A DNA stretch of 64,000 nucleotides from Bacteroidota bacterium (lineage in GTDB: Bacteria; Bacteroidota; Bacteroidia; AKYH767-A; 2013-40CM-41-45), in the NCBI GenBank assembly GCA_016720935.1, contig JADKJP010000002.1:372001-436000 (forward strand). Direction: 5' to 3'. Shown here piece by piece: positions 18,022 through 26,692 of the stretch; position 1 is the first letter of the stretch, and each line of letters begins with the position of its first letter. The notes under the pieces are model-generated. The model made no database searches. It was not told the DNA's origin and saw nothing but the letters and a program-made list of their open reading frames with translations. The position numbers and the translations under genes were made by a program.

Positions 18022-18348
18022 ATGGAACTTTCAGTTGAAATGATAATTCGCAGCAAGATTTTTGAAGTCAGGAAGCAAAAAGTAATGCTTGATTTTGATC
18101 TGGCTCAAATGTATTCTGTTGAAAACAGGGCATTGAAACAAGCTGTTAAACGAAACCGAGATCGATTTCCTGAGGATTTTATGTTTGAACTCTCGAAGAT
18201 GGAATGGCAGGAGCTTATCACAAATTGTGATAAGCTCCCGGATACTGTTAAATTTAGTCCGGCTACCCCATATGCCTTTACAGAACAAGGTGTGGCCATG
18301 TTGTCAAGTATCCTGAAAAGCAAAAAGGCAATACAACTAATAATTTGA
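18022..18348 (+). CDS. Truncated ORF6N-domain protein (possible pseudogene)
   Basis: The 108 residues contain a clear ORF6N (KilA-N-like, phage-associated DNA-binding) domain: KVMLDFDLAQMYSVENRALK, VKRNRDRFPEDFMFEL and PYAFTEQGVAMLSSIL. Full-length relatives continue with a helical region after SKKAIQVNI. Here the frame stops right after SKKAIQLII and runs into GGGGACGAGGGACG repeat sequence. The most likely explanation is loss of the 3' half by recombination in the repeat. Confidence 0.8.
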   Translation: MELSVEMIIRSKIFEVRKQKVMLDFDLAQMYSVENRALKQAVKRNRDRFPEDFMFELSKMEWQELITNCDKLPDTVKFSPATPYAFTEQGVAMLSSILKSKKAIQLII

Positions 18349-18351
18349 CGG

Positions 18352-18452
18352 GGGCCAGAGGGCGGGGGACGAGGGACGGGAGTCGAGAGCCAGGAGTCGG
18401 GAAGATTAAAAGCACTAACTACTAAGCACCAACCACTAAGCACTAAGCACTA
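18352..18452. repeat. GGGACGAGGGACGGG and ACTAAGCACTAACC short-period repeats
   Basis: Two motif families are joined. A purine-rich block of GGGGACGAGGGACGGG type covers 18352-18400, and CACTAAGCACCAACCACTAAG units cover 18408-18452. The second block overlaps the stop codon of the DnaJ-domain gene. It also directly follows the abrupt end of the ORF6N frame. Confidence 0.8.
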
Positions 18453-19169
18453 AACAAGTCCGCGTTCCCTCTTAACCGACTCATACGCCTCATTAATCTT
18501 TTTGAATTTCTCCTGCGCGTCTTTGGCGTATTCGGGACCGAGGTGGTGGACTTTGTCGGGATGATATTTCATCGCCATTTTCCTGTAGGCTTTTTTTACT
18601 TCTTCATCGCTCGTGGATTTTTCGATCTCGAGAATTTTGTAAGCGGAATCGGTGTCCTTGATGAACATCGCTTTCATGCTTTCGAAATCTTTTTGTCCGA
18701 TGCCTATCAATACCGCGATTTGTCCGATGACAGCAAGCTCGGGCTCGCTCACGCCTCCGTCGGAATTGGCCAGACCGAAAAGCAAATGCAACAATTGTAA
18801 ACGTGCCGAAGGATCGACAAACTGTCTCACCTGCGCGCATACCGGACCGATTTCGATTTCCTGGTTCAGGATCTCGCGAAAAAGAATCATGCGCTCACGT
18901 GTGTGCGCTTCGCCAAACTGACGGGAGAAAAAGTTTTTTACAAAATCGAGCTCCGAACGCATCACCTTCTGATCGGCTTTCATCACCGCGGCACAAAGCA
19001 CCAGCAGCGCGGCACTGAAATCGTTCGGGAGAATATTTCGTCCGCTCGTGGTGTACGTTTTCTGACCTTCTTCAGAAATTGCTCCCAATGCGAAACCTAT
19101 AATTCCTCCGATGGGCCCGCCAAGTGCCCAGCCGAGGCCGCCAAAAATCCATTTGTTCCAGGTTGACAT
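18450..19169 (-). CDS. TerB-DnaJ domain co-chaperone (DjlA-like)
   Basis: The start at ATG 19169 (MSTWNKWIFGGLGWALGGPIGG) gives 239 residues. A glycine-rich hydrophobic N-terminal segment probably inserts in the membrane. A TerB-like helical domain covers about 45-160. A C-terminal J domain contains AYKILEIEKSTSDEEVKKAY and the HPD tripeptide in KYHPDKVHHLGP. J domains stimulate the ATPase of DnaK; the order matches DjlA. The start lies 1 nt after the stop of the vWA gene, so the two are translationally coupled. Confidence 0.92.
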   Translation of the reverse strand: MSTWNKWIFGGLGWALGGPIGGIIGFALGAISEEGQKTYTTSGRNILPNDFSAALLVLCAAVMKADQKVMRSELDFVKNFFSRQFGEAHTRERMILFREILNQEIEIGPVCAQVRQFVDPSARLQLLHLLFGLANSDGGVSEPELAVIGQIAVLIGIGQKDFESMKAMFIKDTDSAYKILEIEKSTSDEEVKKAYRKMAMKYHPDKVHHLGPEYAKDAQEKFKKINEAYESVKRERGLV

Positions 19170-19170
19170 G

Positions 19171-20316
19171 TTAATTCGTCGGACAGTTAATTTGTTTTGC
19201 CTGCAATAACTCCCGCAGTGTTCGGATGGAAATAATATCGAGCGTACCCATGGTCTTCTCATGGATCTTGCCATCGGCTTTGTCCTTCATCTCTTTTTCC
19301 GCGATCATGTCCGCAATCATCGCGCTGAGTTTTTTGCGCTCGTATTTTTTATAAATGATATACGCTTTCAACTGATCGCTTTTCATCTTCTTGCAGGTAT
19401 CATTCAACGTTTTGCGATCTACATCCATAAAGGCGACAGGATTCTTGTAATACAAATCGACGAGATCCCAGGAAGCGTTTTTTTTCTGATAATCATCGGA
19501 GATCTTGTACAATGCTCTGTAACGATAGCCTTCGGTATTGGTAATGTAAACATGATTGTCTTCGTCGTTCAGCATCCTCCAGCGTTTGAATCCTCCTTGT
19601 CCGTAATAGAGATAGGTATTATTGAACTTCCTGTTCAGTGTCCTGAACTTTTTGATGTCAAAACCATTCAGCTGATCAAAATATTTATTGCGGATGGAAA
19701 TGGTGCTTAGTTTTCCTCCGCTGTTCTCCGCGATGCGCTGCCATTGTCTCACGGTTTTTCGTTCTCCTGGAACAGTGCAATAAATCGGATAGATGATCAC
19801 ACCCTGCGCGCTCAGTTTTTCCATGGTGCGGTCGATGTTCTCCGCGCCGAGCGTTACATCACCATTGCCGACCAGGAAAATTATTTTTATCGCGTCGGGG
19901 TCTTTTGACCAGGAAATTTTTTTCAGACAAGTACTCAAAGCGGAGCCGACATATTGATCACCCTTTTCTATACGAGACGGAATTTTGTACAAAATATTGC
20001 TGAGCGGTTCGAAATCTGTTCCGAGGTCTTTGATCATTTTTGCATAACCATTCGATTTCCCATAACTGAAACGGGAGTAAGCCACAACACCGATCCGGTA
20101 ATTGGGTACAGGCTGACAACGCGAAAAGAAATACCAGTAATCCCAGAGATGGTTTCGCAAATGATCGATAAGTCCGTTCGCGCTGCTGCTGAGGTCCAGA
20201 CAAAAAACAACATCAACGGTTTGTCCTGTCGATTGCTGAGCTCTGACAGTCGTTTGTTTGCTGAAAGTAAAAATGAGCAGGAATAAGAAAATCCTGAAAA
20301 GTTGTTTCTGCCGCAC
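19171..20316 (-). CDS. Secreted von Willebrand factor A domain protein
   Basis: This 381-residue protein has a signal peptide (1-26). Its vWA domain carries the MIDAS motif DLSSS (about 41-45) and a Rossmann-like pattern (VVFCLDLSSS, IKIIFLVGNGDVTLG). The C-terminal 150 residues are charged and resemble nothing I can name. It probably binds a protein partner in the periplasm through a divalent metal. It sits upstream of, and is coupled to, the TerB-DnaJ gene. Confidence 0.85.
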   Translation of the reverse strand: MRQKQLFRIFLFLLIFTFSKQTTVRAQQSTGQTVDVVFCLDLSSSANGLIDHLRNHLWDYWYFFSRCQPVPNYRIGVVAYSRFSYGKSNGYAKMIKDLGTDFEPLSNILYKIPSRIEKGDQYVGSALSTCLKKISWSKDPDAIKIIFLVGNGDVTLGAENIDRTMEKLSAQGVIIYPIYCTVPGERKTVRQWQRIAENSGGKLSTISIRNKYFDQLNGFDIKKFRTLNRKFNNTYLYYGQGGFKRWRMLNDEDNHVYITNTEGYRYRALYKISDDYQKKNASWDLVDLYYKNPVAFMDVDRKTLNDTCKKMKSDQLKAYIIYKKYERKKLSAMIADMIAEKEMKDKADGKIHEKTMGTLDIISIRTLRELLQAKQINCPTN

Positions 20317-20375
20317 GCGTTTTCAAATAAGCCTTCAAGTGGGCTGCAAAGGTAGCAAACGCCGAAAATTGTGGA

Positions 20376-20383
20376 TACCTTTG
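20376..20383 (+). promoter_or_regulatory. Promoter -7 box with near-leaderless start
   Basis: TACCTTTG fits TAnnTTTG exactly and ends 7 nt before the ATG at 20391. The mRNA would be leaderless or nearly so. Confidence 0.6.
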
Positions 20384-20390
20384 CGAGTAT

Positions 20391-20744
20391 ATGGATGCAC
20401 TTGATTTGCAGCTTTTAAAGGAAAAATGGGAGCGACTTCTCCGTCTTTTAGCCGATCGCTTTGGCGAAGAACCGGATCTTCAGGCATTGCTTTTTCTGAT
20501 CGGTGTGCAGGAATTGGGACAAGGTCCTCAGAAATATAGTAAGGATGAAAAACAGGATTTGATGCACATTGCCACCTGTAAACTCCTGAGTCAGTTTGGT
20601 TATTATGAACTAAAAGGTGCCGACGAAAATGGCTGGCCCGACTGGCAACTGAGCCAAAAACTTCCACCCTTAACACTCCGCGAGCAGGATCTTTTGCTCA
20701 AACAGGCGATTGTAGATTATTTTGAGGAGGCAGGGATAGCGTAG
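20391..20744 (+). CDS. Conserved protein of unknown function
   Basis: This 117-residue soluble, acidic, mostly helical protein contains the strikingly regular segment LFLIGVQELGQG followed by DLMHIATCKLLSQFGYY. I recognise this as a small family widespread in Bacteroidota but know no function. There is no signal or membrane segment. It is preceded by a good -7 box and reads divergently from the vWA gene. Confidence 0.8.
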   Translation: MDALDLQLLKEKWERLLRLLADRFGEEPDLQALLFLIGVQELGQGPQKYSKDEKQDLMHIATCKLLSQFGYYELKGADENGWPDWQLSQKLPPLTLREQDLLLKQAIVDYFEEAGIA

Positions 20745-20800
20745 GGGCGCTCTATTTGTTTGAAATTGAGGAAATTAATTGGGCGCTGGATTTTTGTTGG

Positions 20801-20911
20801 AGGGACGGGGGACGAGGGACGGGGGACGCAGCATTAATGAATCGCTGCCCACTTACGCCCAAATTTGCCTTCTGAATTTTGCCTTTTGAATTTTGCCTTT
20901 TGCCTTTTAAC
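20801..20911. repeat. GGGACGAGGGACG and TTTTGCCTTTTGAA short-period repeats
   Basis: A GGGACGGGGGACGAGGGACG-type block (20801-20829) is followed by alternating TTTTGCC and TTTTGAA words (20867-20911). They fill the gap between two convergent genes. The first family also occurs at 8.3, 18.4, 22.1 and 37.6 kb. Confidence 0.8.
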
Positions 20912-20918
20912 AACCGAC

Positions 20919-21281
20919 TCAGAGTCTAGCTGTCTCATTAACCGTCTCATGTTCTTTAAGACGGATAAATCCTCTTGCTGTGTCGGCATTTTTAACAACG
21001 AGATAATTGAGAAAAGCTTCCTGTTCAAAATCGAATTCGGCTTTGCCGGCGGCGTCGCTGGGTTTGGTTACACGGACATTGGCTTTCACACCATTGGTGG
21101 AATTCACTGCTGTATCCTGCCAGAGGGTAACACTTGCTGCCTGGACCGGACGTGATAAAGAATCCAAAACAGTAACGATGGCCCGGGTAGGACCATCTTT
21201 TTTACAGGACAAAAATGTCATCGTACAAAACAAGCAAACCATGACCAAGCCTGTTATGAGACCGCTTCTTTCTTTATTCAT
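20919..21281 (-). CDS. Small predicted lipoprotein with carboxypeptidase-regulatory-like fold
   Basis: This 120-residue protein starts with a lipoprotein signal whose lipobox ends TMTFLSC. The mature part (AIVTVLDSLSRPVQAASVTLW, then AGKAEFDFEQEAFLNYLV) resembles the beta-sandwich regulatory or CnaB-like domains found in many Bacteroidota surface lipoproteins. Function is unknown. It is transcribed away from the cyclophilin gene. Confidence 0.8.
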   Translation of the reverse strand: MNKERSGLITGLVMVCLFCTMTFLSCKKDGPTRAIVTVLDSLSRPVQAASVTLWQDTAVNSTNGVKANVRVTKPSDAAGKAEFDFEQEAFLNYLVVKNADTARGFIRLKEHETVNETARL

Positions 21282-21338
21282 CTGATTTTGGTTAATATTG
21301 TGGGCTCAGCCCAACGTACTACAAAAATAGCAGAAAAA

Positions 21339-22019
21339 ATGAAGAAATCCATACTTTTTCTTACGCTCATTTTGATCGCGGTAAAATTTACATCCGCGCA
21401 TCCGGATTCGACAATCGTGCAAAAAGACACGGCTACTATTGATCGAATTGTAGAAATCACGACTGATTTCGGTGTTATGAAGGTGAAATTGTACAATGCG
21501 ACACCTCAGCACAGGGATAATTTTATCAAACTGGTGCAGGCAGGTTTTTATGACAGTCTGCTTTTTCACCGTGTGATAAAAGGCTTTATGATCCAGGGTG
21601 GAGACCCTTTGTCAAAGAATGCTCAACCGGGAGTGATGCTCGGAAATGGTGATGTCGGATATACTGTCCCTGCTGAATTTGTGGATTCCATTTTCCATAA
21701 AAAAGGAACACTCTGCGCTGCTCGAACAGAAAATCCGGAGAAGGCTTCCAGTGGTTGCCAGTTTTATATTGTACAGGGACAAGCTTACACTCCTGAGCAA
21801 TTAAACATGATGGAAATGCAAAGACACATCAAACTGAATGACGCGCAAAAAAATATTTACATGACATTAGGCGGAACTCCATTTCTAGATCATAACTATA
21901 CGGTGTTTGGTGAAGTCATCGAAGGTCTCGATGTCATCGACAAAATTGCCGCCGTCCAAACAGCCCCCGGCGATCGCCCGGTTCAGGATGTAAGGATGTA
22001 TATGAAAGTAGTTCAGTGA
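21339..22019 (+). CDS. Cyclophilin-type peptidyl-prolyl cis-trans isomerase
   Basis: The start at ATG 21339 (MKKSILFLTLILIAVKFTSA) gives a 226-residue protein with a signal peptide, so it acts in the periplasm. Cyclophilin motifs are FHRVIKGFMIQGGDP, GTLCAARTENPEKASSGCQF and NYTVFGEVIEGLDVIDKI. A 30-residue insert (YTPEQLNMMEMQRHIKLND) before the last strand is common in Bacteroidota versions. It catalyses proline isomerisation during folding. Confidence 0.93.
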   Translation: MKKSILFLTLILIAVKFTSAHPDSTIVQKDTATIDRIVEITTDFGVMKVKLYNATPQHRDNFIKLVQAGFYDSLLFHRVIKGFMIQGGDPLSKNAQPGVMLGNGDVGYTVPAEFVDSIFHKKGTLCAARTENPEKASSGCQFYIVQGQAYTPEQLNMMEMQRHIKLNDAQKNIYMTLGGTPFLDHNYTVFGEVIEGLDVIDKIAAVQTAPGDRPVQDVRMYMKVVQ

Positions 22020-22024
22020 GGGGA

Positions 22025-22132
22025 TTTGTGATTGTAGATTTTAGATTGCTGATTTAATTCCAATCAACAATAAATCTACAATCAACAATCAACAATCTAC
22101 AATTCCTCATCCCCCGCCTCTCGTCCCTAAAA
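22025..22132. repeat. Inverted-arm short-period repeat between cyclophilin and pheS
   Basis: A left arm of GATTGTAGATTTTAGATTG type is answered by a right arm of AATCTACAATCAACAATC units in the opposite sense. A short block of the CCCCGCCTCTCGTCCC type then stops just before the pheS ATG. Confidence 0.8.
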
Positions 22133-22137
22133 AAGCT

Positions 22138-23172
22138 ATGCAAGAAAAAATAAAATCCCTCATCGCCGAAGTAGAATCCTACACTGCTGCCACCAAGGAG
22201 CAGTTGGAGGCTTTCCGTATTAAATACCTTTCTAAAAAAGGAATCCTCACGGATCTTTTCGCGGAGATGAAAAACATTCAGCCGGAACAAAGGAAGTCAT
22301 TCGGACAACTGGTGAATGAACTGAAAGTAAAAGCGGAAGAAAAGTTAAGTGTTTTTCAATCCGCTCTTGAAGATGCCGCGGATTCGGGTGGTGCTTCGGA
22401 TATTGATCTGACGCTTCCTTCGGAGCCGCATGCACTGGGTTCACGGCATCCGATATCTCTTGCAAGAAACAAGATTCTTGATATTTTCAAACGTATTGGT
22501 TTTACTGTTGCTGACGGTCCGGAGATAGAAGACGACTGGCATAATTTTACCGCTCTGAATTTTCCGGAGAATCACCCTGCGCGTGATATGCAGGATACAT
22601 TTTTCATCGAACAAAAAGACGGAAGTGATTCTGTCGCCCTCCGTACACATACTTCATCTGTGCAGGTGAGAGTGATGGAGACTACAAAGCCTCCTATCCG
22701 CATTCTCGCGCCCGGACGCGTTTACAGAAACGAAGCCATCTCCGCGCGCGCGCATTGTTTCTTTCATCAGGTTGAAGGTTTGTATATCGATGAAGGTGTT
22801 TCTTTCGCGGACATGAAACAAACGCTGCTTTATTTCGCGAAGGAAATGTTCGGAGAAGGAACAGAAATTCGTTTGCGTCCTTCTTATTTTCCATTCACCG
22901 AACCATCCGCGGAAATGGATGTAACCTGCAGTATCTGTAAAGGCAAAGGTTGCAATGTATGCAAATACACGGGCTGGCTCGAGATCATGGGCTGCGGTAT
23001 GGTTGACCCGAATGTTTTAAAAAATTGCAATATCGATCCGGAGAAATACACCGGCTATGCTTTCGGTATGGGCATCGAGCGAATTGCCATGTTGCTTTAC
23101 AGCGTAAAAGACCTGCGCCTCTTCTCTGAGAACGATGTTCGCTTTCTTGCACAGTTTAAGGCGGAAGCATAG
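22138..23172 (+). CDS. pheS: Phenylalanine-tRNA ligase alpha subunit
   Basis: This 344-residue catalytic subunit of PheRS has the N-terminal coiled-coil arm (1-85). Class II motif 2 is present in the region GRVYRNEAISARAHCFFHQ and motif 3 in YAFGMGIERIAMLLY. A cysteine knuckle CSICKGKGCNVCK sits at about 262-274, a feature of Bacteroidota PheS. It charges tRNA-Phe together with PheT, which is not in this window. Confidence 0.97.
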   Translation: MQEKIKSLIAEVESYTAATKEQLEAFRIKYLSKKGILTDLFAEMKNIQPEQRKSFGQLVNELKVKAEEKLSVFQSALEDAADSGGASDIDLTLPSEPHALGSRHPISLARNKILDIFKRIGFTVADGPEIEDDWHNFTALNFPENHPARDMQDTFFIEQKDGSDSVALRTHTSSVQVRVMETTKPPIRILAPGRVYRNEAISARAHCFFHQVEGLYIDEGVSFADMKQTLLYFAKEMFGEGTEIRLRPSYFPFTEPSAEMDVTCSICKGKGCNVCKYTGWLEIMGCGMVDPNVLKNCNIDPEKYTGYAFGMGIERIAMLLYSVKDLRLFSENDVRFLAQFKAEA

Positions 23173-23411
23173 GTAGTGATTAGTGGTTAGTGCTTAGTTT
23201 AGAGATGTTCATTTATCAATAAATGACAAGACCATTATTTTATTCTTTTGTAAAATCAAATCAATTTAACAACACTATTCCCTGAACAGAAGGGAGTTAT
23301 ATATGTATGATTGCATCAAATGGTGTAGTGTACAAATTAATTCTAACCACTAATCACTAACCACCAAGCACCAACCACTAAGCACCAAGCACTAACCACT
23401 AACTAACAACC
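23173..23411. repeat. Inverted-arm repeat element (ACTAAGCACTAACC family)
   Basis: The left arm (23173-23201) contains TAGTGATTAGTGGTTAG. Its reverse complement CTAACCACTAATCACTA opens the right arm (23344-23411), which continues with more CACTAAGCACCAACC words up to the next start codon. The arms flank about 140 bp of unique A/T-rich DNA. No gene is visible inside. Confidence 0.85.
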
Positions 23412-23416
23412 AAAGT

Positions 23417-25699
23417 ATGCTCCGCCTCCAACCCCTGCTCATCCTATTTCTGCTCTGCGTGACGGCTTACTTTGCAAAGGCACAGGAAGCGCCGTATCGG
23501 CCGTTGAGGATACAACAGGATATTCAGCTGGATGGAAAGTTGGAAGAACCGGACTGGAGCAAAGCTGAGTTGATTGATGATTTCATGCAGGAAGATCCTT
23601 ATGCCGGCGCTATCCCGACAGAGCAAACGAACTGCTATATCATGTACAATGACGAATACCTTTATGTGGGTGTTCGTGCATTCGACAGGGATCCGTCGAA
23701 GATTCTGCGATATGGTCTGGAACGAGATTACGATATCAACAAAGACGACGGTATCGCTTTTATCGTAGATACATACAATGATAAAAGTTCAGGATTGGTT
23801 TTTACTTCCAATACACTTGGCGCACGTTGGGATGAAGAGTTCACCAGCGACGGCGGAAATGAGAATGAAAACTACAATACATTCTGGGACGCTGTTTCAC
23901 ATGTAGATTCCCTGGGTTATACCATGGAATTTAAAATTCCATTTTCTTCTCTGCGGTTTCAAAGCAAGGATGTTGTTAAAATGGGTTTCCGTTTTGTGCG
24001 TCTGATCAAACGAAAAAACGAATACCTGATTTATCCAAAATGTGATGTAAAGATCAGCAATCCTTATTTCAAGGTATCGCTTGCAAGGGAAATGGAATTT
24101 ACGGCATTAAAGACGCACAAGCCATTTTATATTATTCCGTATGCAATCGCGGGTTATCAGGAGAGTAGCCAGCTCAACAGCAACGGCACTGCCTATGAAA
24201 CGACACGCGAGTTTATGCCCAGAAAAAAATTCGCGTCGGACGAAACCGTTGACAAAATCATCAGCAATATCGGGGCGGATGTAAAATACGGATTGAGTAA
24301 AAATTTCACGCTGGATTTTACAGTGAATACCGATTTCGCCCAGGCGGAAGTAGATAACCGCATCATCAACCTGAGTAAATACGAAGTGAATCTTCCTGAG
24401 AAAAGAGGATTTTTCCTGGAGTCGAGAAATTATCTCGGATACAGTTTTGCTTCCGGAACGCAAATGTTCATTTCCCGAAGTATCGGAAGAGAAAATAACC
24501 AGGTAGTTCCAATCGTAACCGGAGCACGCATCACAGGCAAGAGTCGCGGCTGGCAAATGGGATTTCTTGAAATGCAAACGAAAGGAATTTCAGAAGCCGG
24601 AATTGATCCGCACAATTTTTTTGTTTTCAGAACAAGAAAGGATGTGGACAAGTATGGAAGTTTTATCGGAGGGATCATCACCAATCGTCTCAATACAAAT
24701 GCCGGACAAGCATCCGGACAAACTATAGGTTGGGATGTCGTTCAGTTTCTGAACCGACAGGTTGTGTTGGTAGGAGGAATGGTGGGGACGTTTGAAAATC
24801 TGAAATTCACTCCGAGTGGAAAGAATTTTTTTTCTTCACCGATGCACTATGAACTGGCATTGTTCAGAAACGCCAGAGAAGGATGGTACTATTCTTTACA
24901 GGGAGATTTTATCGGCGAGGATTTTAATCCAGCCATGGGCTTCGCTCCTGAAAATGATTTGTGGAACGCGAATGTAGGAGTAGGCAATCAAATCAAAGCG
25001 AATGACGCAAGCAAAATTCAGTACATCGCCCTGAGTACAAATACCAATTACAAAGCCAAAGCGATTTCCGGTTTTACAGAAACGCGTTATGTAAATGTGC
25101 AGGCTGATATCATCTGGAAAAGCGGCGCGGAACTGGTGATCACACCCTATTCATTTCTTGAGGACCGGATTTTTGACCAATTCGGTCTGGGTAAAAGCAT
25201 TACCATTCAGCCGGGTTTGTACAACATGATCTCTTCGACCATGGATCTGACAGGTCCCAAGAAGAATAACCTGAATGGTAGTATTGGTGCAACTTACGGC
25301 AGATTTTACAGCGGGAAACGGATTTCAATTTCTCCTTCTGTACAATATAATTTTTCCAGCCATCTTCTTGCCGGTATCGATTATGAGTTCAATCACATTC
25401 AGTTTCCGGATGAATTTTCTTCCCTTGGAAATGGATTGTTTGAAACAAATCTTGTTCGGTTAAGTTTGTCTTATTATTTGTCTTCAAAATTTTCAGTGAA
25501 ATTATTCACACAGCATGAAGATATTTCAAAAGAAATAAGCAGCAATCTCCGGATCCGCTACAATCCAAAAGAGGGAACGGATCTGTATATTGTGTTCAAT
25601 CAGGGCCTGAACATGCGTCGTGATATTTTTGAGCCGCACAAAGAGCTGATAAAAGAGCAGGCCATCACTGTGAAATTCATCAAGACGATTGGTGTTTAA
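23417..25699 (+). CDS. DUF5916 outer-membrane protein with N-terminal CBM9-like domain
   Basis: This 760-residue protein has a signal peptide (1-22). Next comes a CBM9-like carbohydrate-binding fold (PLRIQQDIQLDGKLEEPDWS through FRFVRLIKRKNE, about 28-205). The long C-terminal part is made of amphipathic strands (for example YALSTNTNYKAKAISGFTET-like stretches), typical of a beta-barrel. EKRGFFLESRNYLGYSFASG is a DUF5916 hallmark. It is predicted to sit in the outer membrane; the cargo is unknown. Its 3' end overlaps the convergent acetyltransferase gene by 20 bp. Confidence 0.88.
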   Translation: MLRLQPLLILFLLCVTAYFAKAQEAPYRPLRIQQDIQLDGKLEEPDWSKAELIDDFMQEDPYAGAIPTEQTNCYIMYNDEYLYVGVRAFDRDPSKILRYGLERDYDINKDDGIAFIVDTYNDKSSGLVFTSNTLGARWDEEFTSDGGNENENYNTFWDAVSHVDSLGYTMEFKIPFSSLRFQSKDVVKMGFRFVRLIKRKNEYLIYPKCDVKISNPYFKVSLAREMEFTALKTHKPFYIIPYAIAGYQESSQLNSNGTAYETTREFMPRKKFASDETVDKIISNIGADVKYGLSKNFTLDFTVNTDFAQAEVDNRIINLSKYEVNLPEKRGFFLESRNYLGYSFASGTQMFISRSIGRENNQVVPIVTGARITGKSRGWQMGFLEMQTKGISEAGIDPHNFFVFRTRKDVDKYGSFIGGIITNRLNTNAGQASGQTIGWDVVQFLNRQVVLVGGMVGTFENLKFTPSGKNFFSSPMHYELALFRNAREGWYYSLQGDFIGEDFNPAMGFAPENDLWNANVGVGNQIKANDASKIQYIALSTNTNYKAKAISGFTETRYVNVQADIIWKSGAELVITPYSFLEDRIFDQFGLGKSITIQPGLYNMISSTMDLTGPKKNNLNGSIGATYGRFYSGKRISISPSVQYNFSSHLLAGIDYEFNHIQFPDEFSSLGNGLFETNLVRLSLSYYLSSKFSVKLFTQHEDISKEISSNLRIRYNPKEGTDLYIVFNQGLNMRRDIFEPHKELIKEQAITVKFIKTIGV

Positions 25700-26255
25700 G
25701 CGGATTGTTGAGCAGCGAATAAATCACCGAATCCAGAAATTTTCCATCGTAATAATAATTTTCGCGGAAGTGTGCTTCTTTTACAAATCCACACTTCTCG
25801 AGCATTTTTGCAGACCGGAGATTATTAGGATTAATATTTGCTTCAATGGAATGTAATCCCATTTCACGGAAACCAAAATTGATAGTCTTCTTAGCGGATT
25901 CTATCATCAAACCTTTGCCTTGAAAATCGGGATGCAGGAGGTAACCAATTTCCGCACGAAAATGCGCTTTGGTGATATTCCAAAAACCCATGGTGCCAAT
26001 TAAGCGGGAAGTTCCGGTTAAGGATACGCCCCAGGTAATCCCAATATTATTTTCAATGTCATGGTCAATCAAACGAATGAGATTTTCCGCGTCAGCAATA
26101 CTTTTTGCACGTGGTCGGTCGAGAAATTGCATCACTCTTTCATCGGAACGCATTTCAAAAAGTGCTTGCGCATCTTCCATAAGAATGCGGCGAAGCACGA
26201 GTCGTTCCGTTTTTAATTCCGGGAAAGGTGTGAAATTCAATTCTAGTGAATTCAT
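25680..26255 (-). CDS. GNAT N-acetyltransferase, RimJ/RimL type
   Basis: The start at ATG 26255 (MNSLELNFTPFPELKTERLVLRR) leaves 191 residues and begins 12 nt after the stop of the preceding gene, which argues against the longer frame. The GNAT core is visible: RAEIGYLLHPDFQGKGLMIE (motif A) and SIEANINPNNLRSAKMLEKCGF (motif B). It transfers acetyl from acetyl-CoA to an amine, possibly a protein N-terminus. Its end overlaps the DUF5916 gene tail to tail. Confidence 0.9.
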   Translation of the reverse strand: MNSLELNFTPFPELKTERLVLRRILMEDAQALFEMRSDERVMQFLDRPRAKSIADAENLIRLIDHDIENNIGITWGVSLTGTSRLIGTMGFWNITKAHFRAEIGYLLHPDFQGKGLMIESAKKTINFGFREMGLHSIEANINPNNLRSAKMLEKCGFVKEAHFRENYYYDGKFLDSVIYSLLNNPLKHQSS

Positions 26256-26266
26256 TTTTTCTGCAT

Positions 26267-26608
26267 TTATTCCTGCTCGTATTTTGCGGCTAGAAGTTTC
26301 GGGGCAACTGTACAATAGGCTCGTGTCATTGCATCTTTGAACAATGACTTACGTACTTTTTTCAAATCCACCAATGTCCAGCCATATTTTCCCCATTTGT
26401 TAGGCACCGGATAAATAATTTTCGGATCAATGGAGCAAAATACATTTTGATCTATTTCATTAAAGCGTAGACAGGCACGATTGTGCTCTTTGTTCATGGT
26501 CGCGAAGATTTTCTTCTTCACCCGGAACGAGGTTACTTCAAAATGAGCATGCTCGTCCGTTTCTTCAAATGACAATGCAAATTCTCTTACGAATTCAAGG
26601 GAAACCAT
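26267..26608 (-). CDS. MmcQ/YjbR family protein
   Basis: This 113-residue protein is of typical length for the MmcQ/YjbR (CyaY-like fold) DNA-binding family. Matching features are an N-terminal helix (EFVREFALSFEETDEHAHF), FRVKKKIFATM, and the C-terminal KWGKYGWTLVDLKKVRKSLF. Molecular function is poorly known. It forms a two-gene unit with the downstream acetyltransferase. Confidence 0.87.
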   Translation of the reverse strand: MVSLEFVREFALSFEETDEHAHFEVTSFRVKKKIFATMNKEHNRACLRFNEIDQNVFCSIDPKIIYPVPNKWGKYGWTLVDLKKVRKSLFKDAMTRAYCTVAPKLLAAKYEQE

Positions 26609-26692
26609 TTCGAAAAATTTAATGCAAGATATGTGAATTGAATGTTTGGTCAGGCTTTGATTTCACCAAGGTAAAGTGAATTTCAGCCTCTT

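Noticed and set aside
26255..26315. Longer N-terminus for the RimJ-like acetyltransferase
   Set aside because: It would overlap the 3' end of the MmcQ/YjbR gene, and conservation begins at MNSLELNF.
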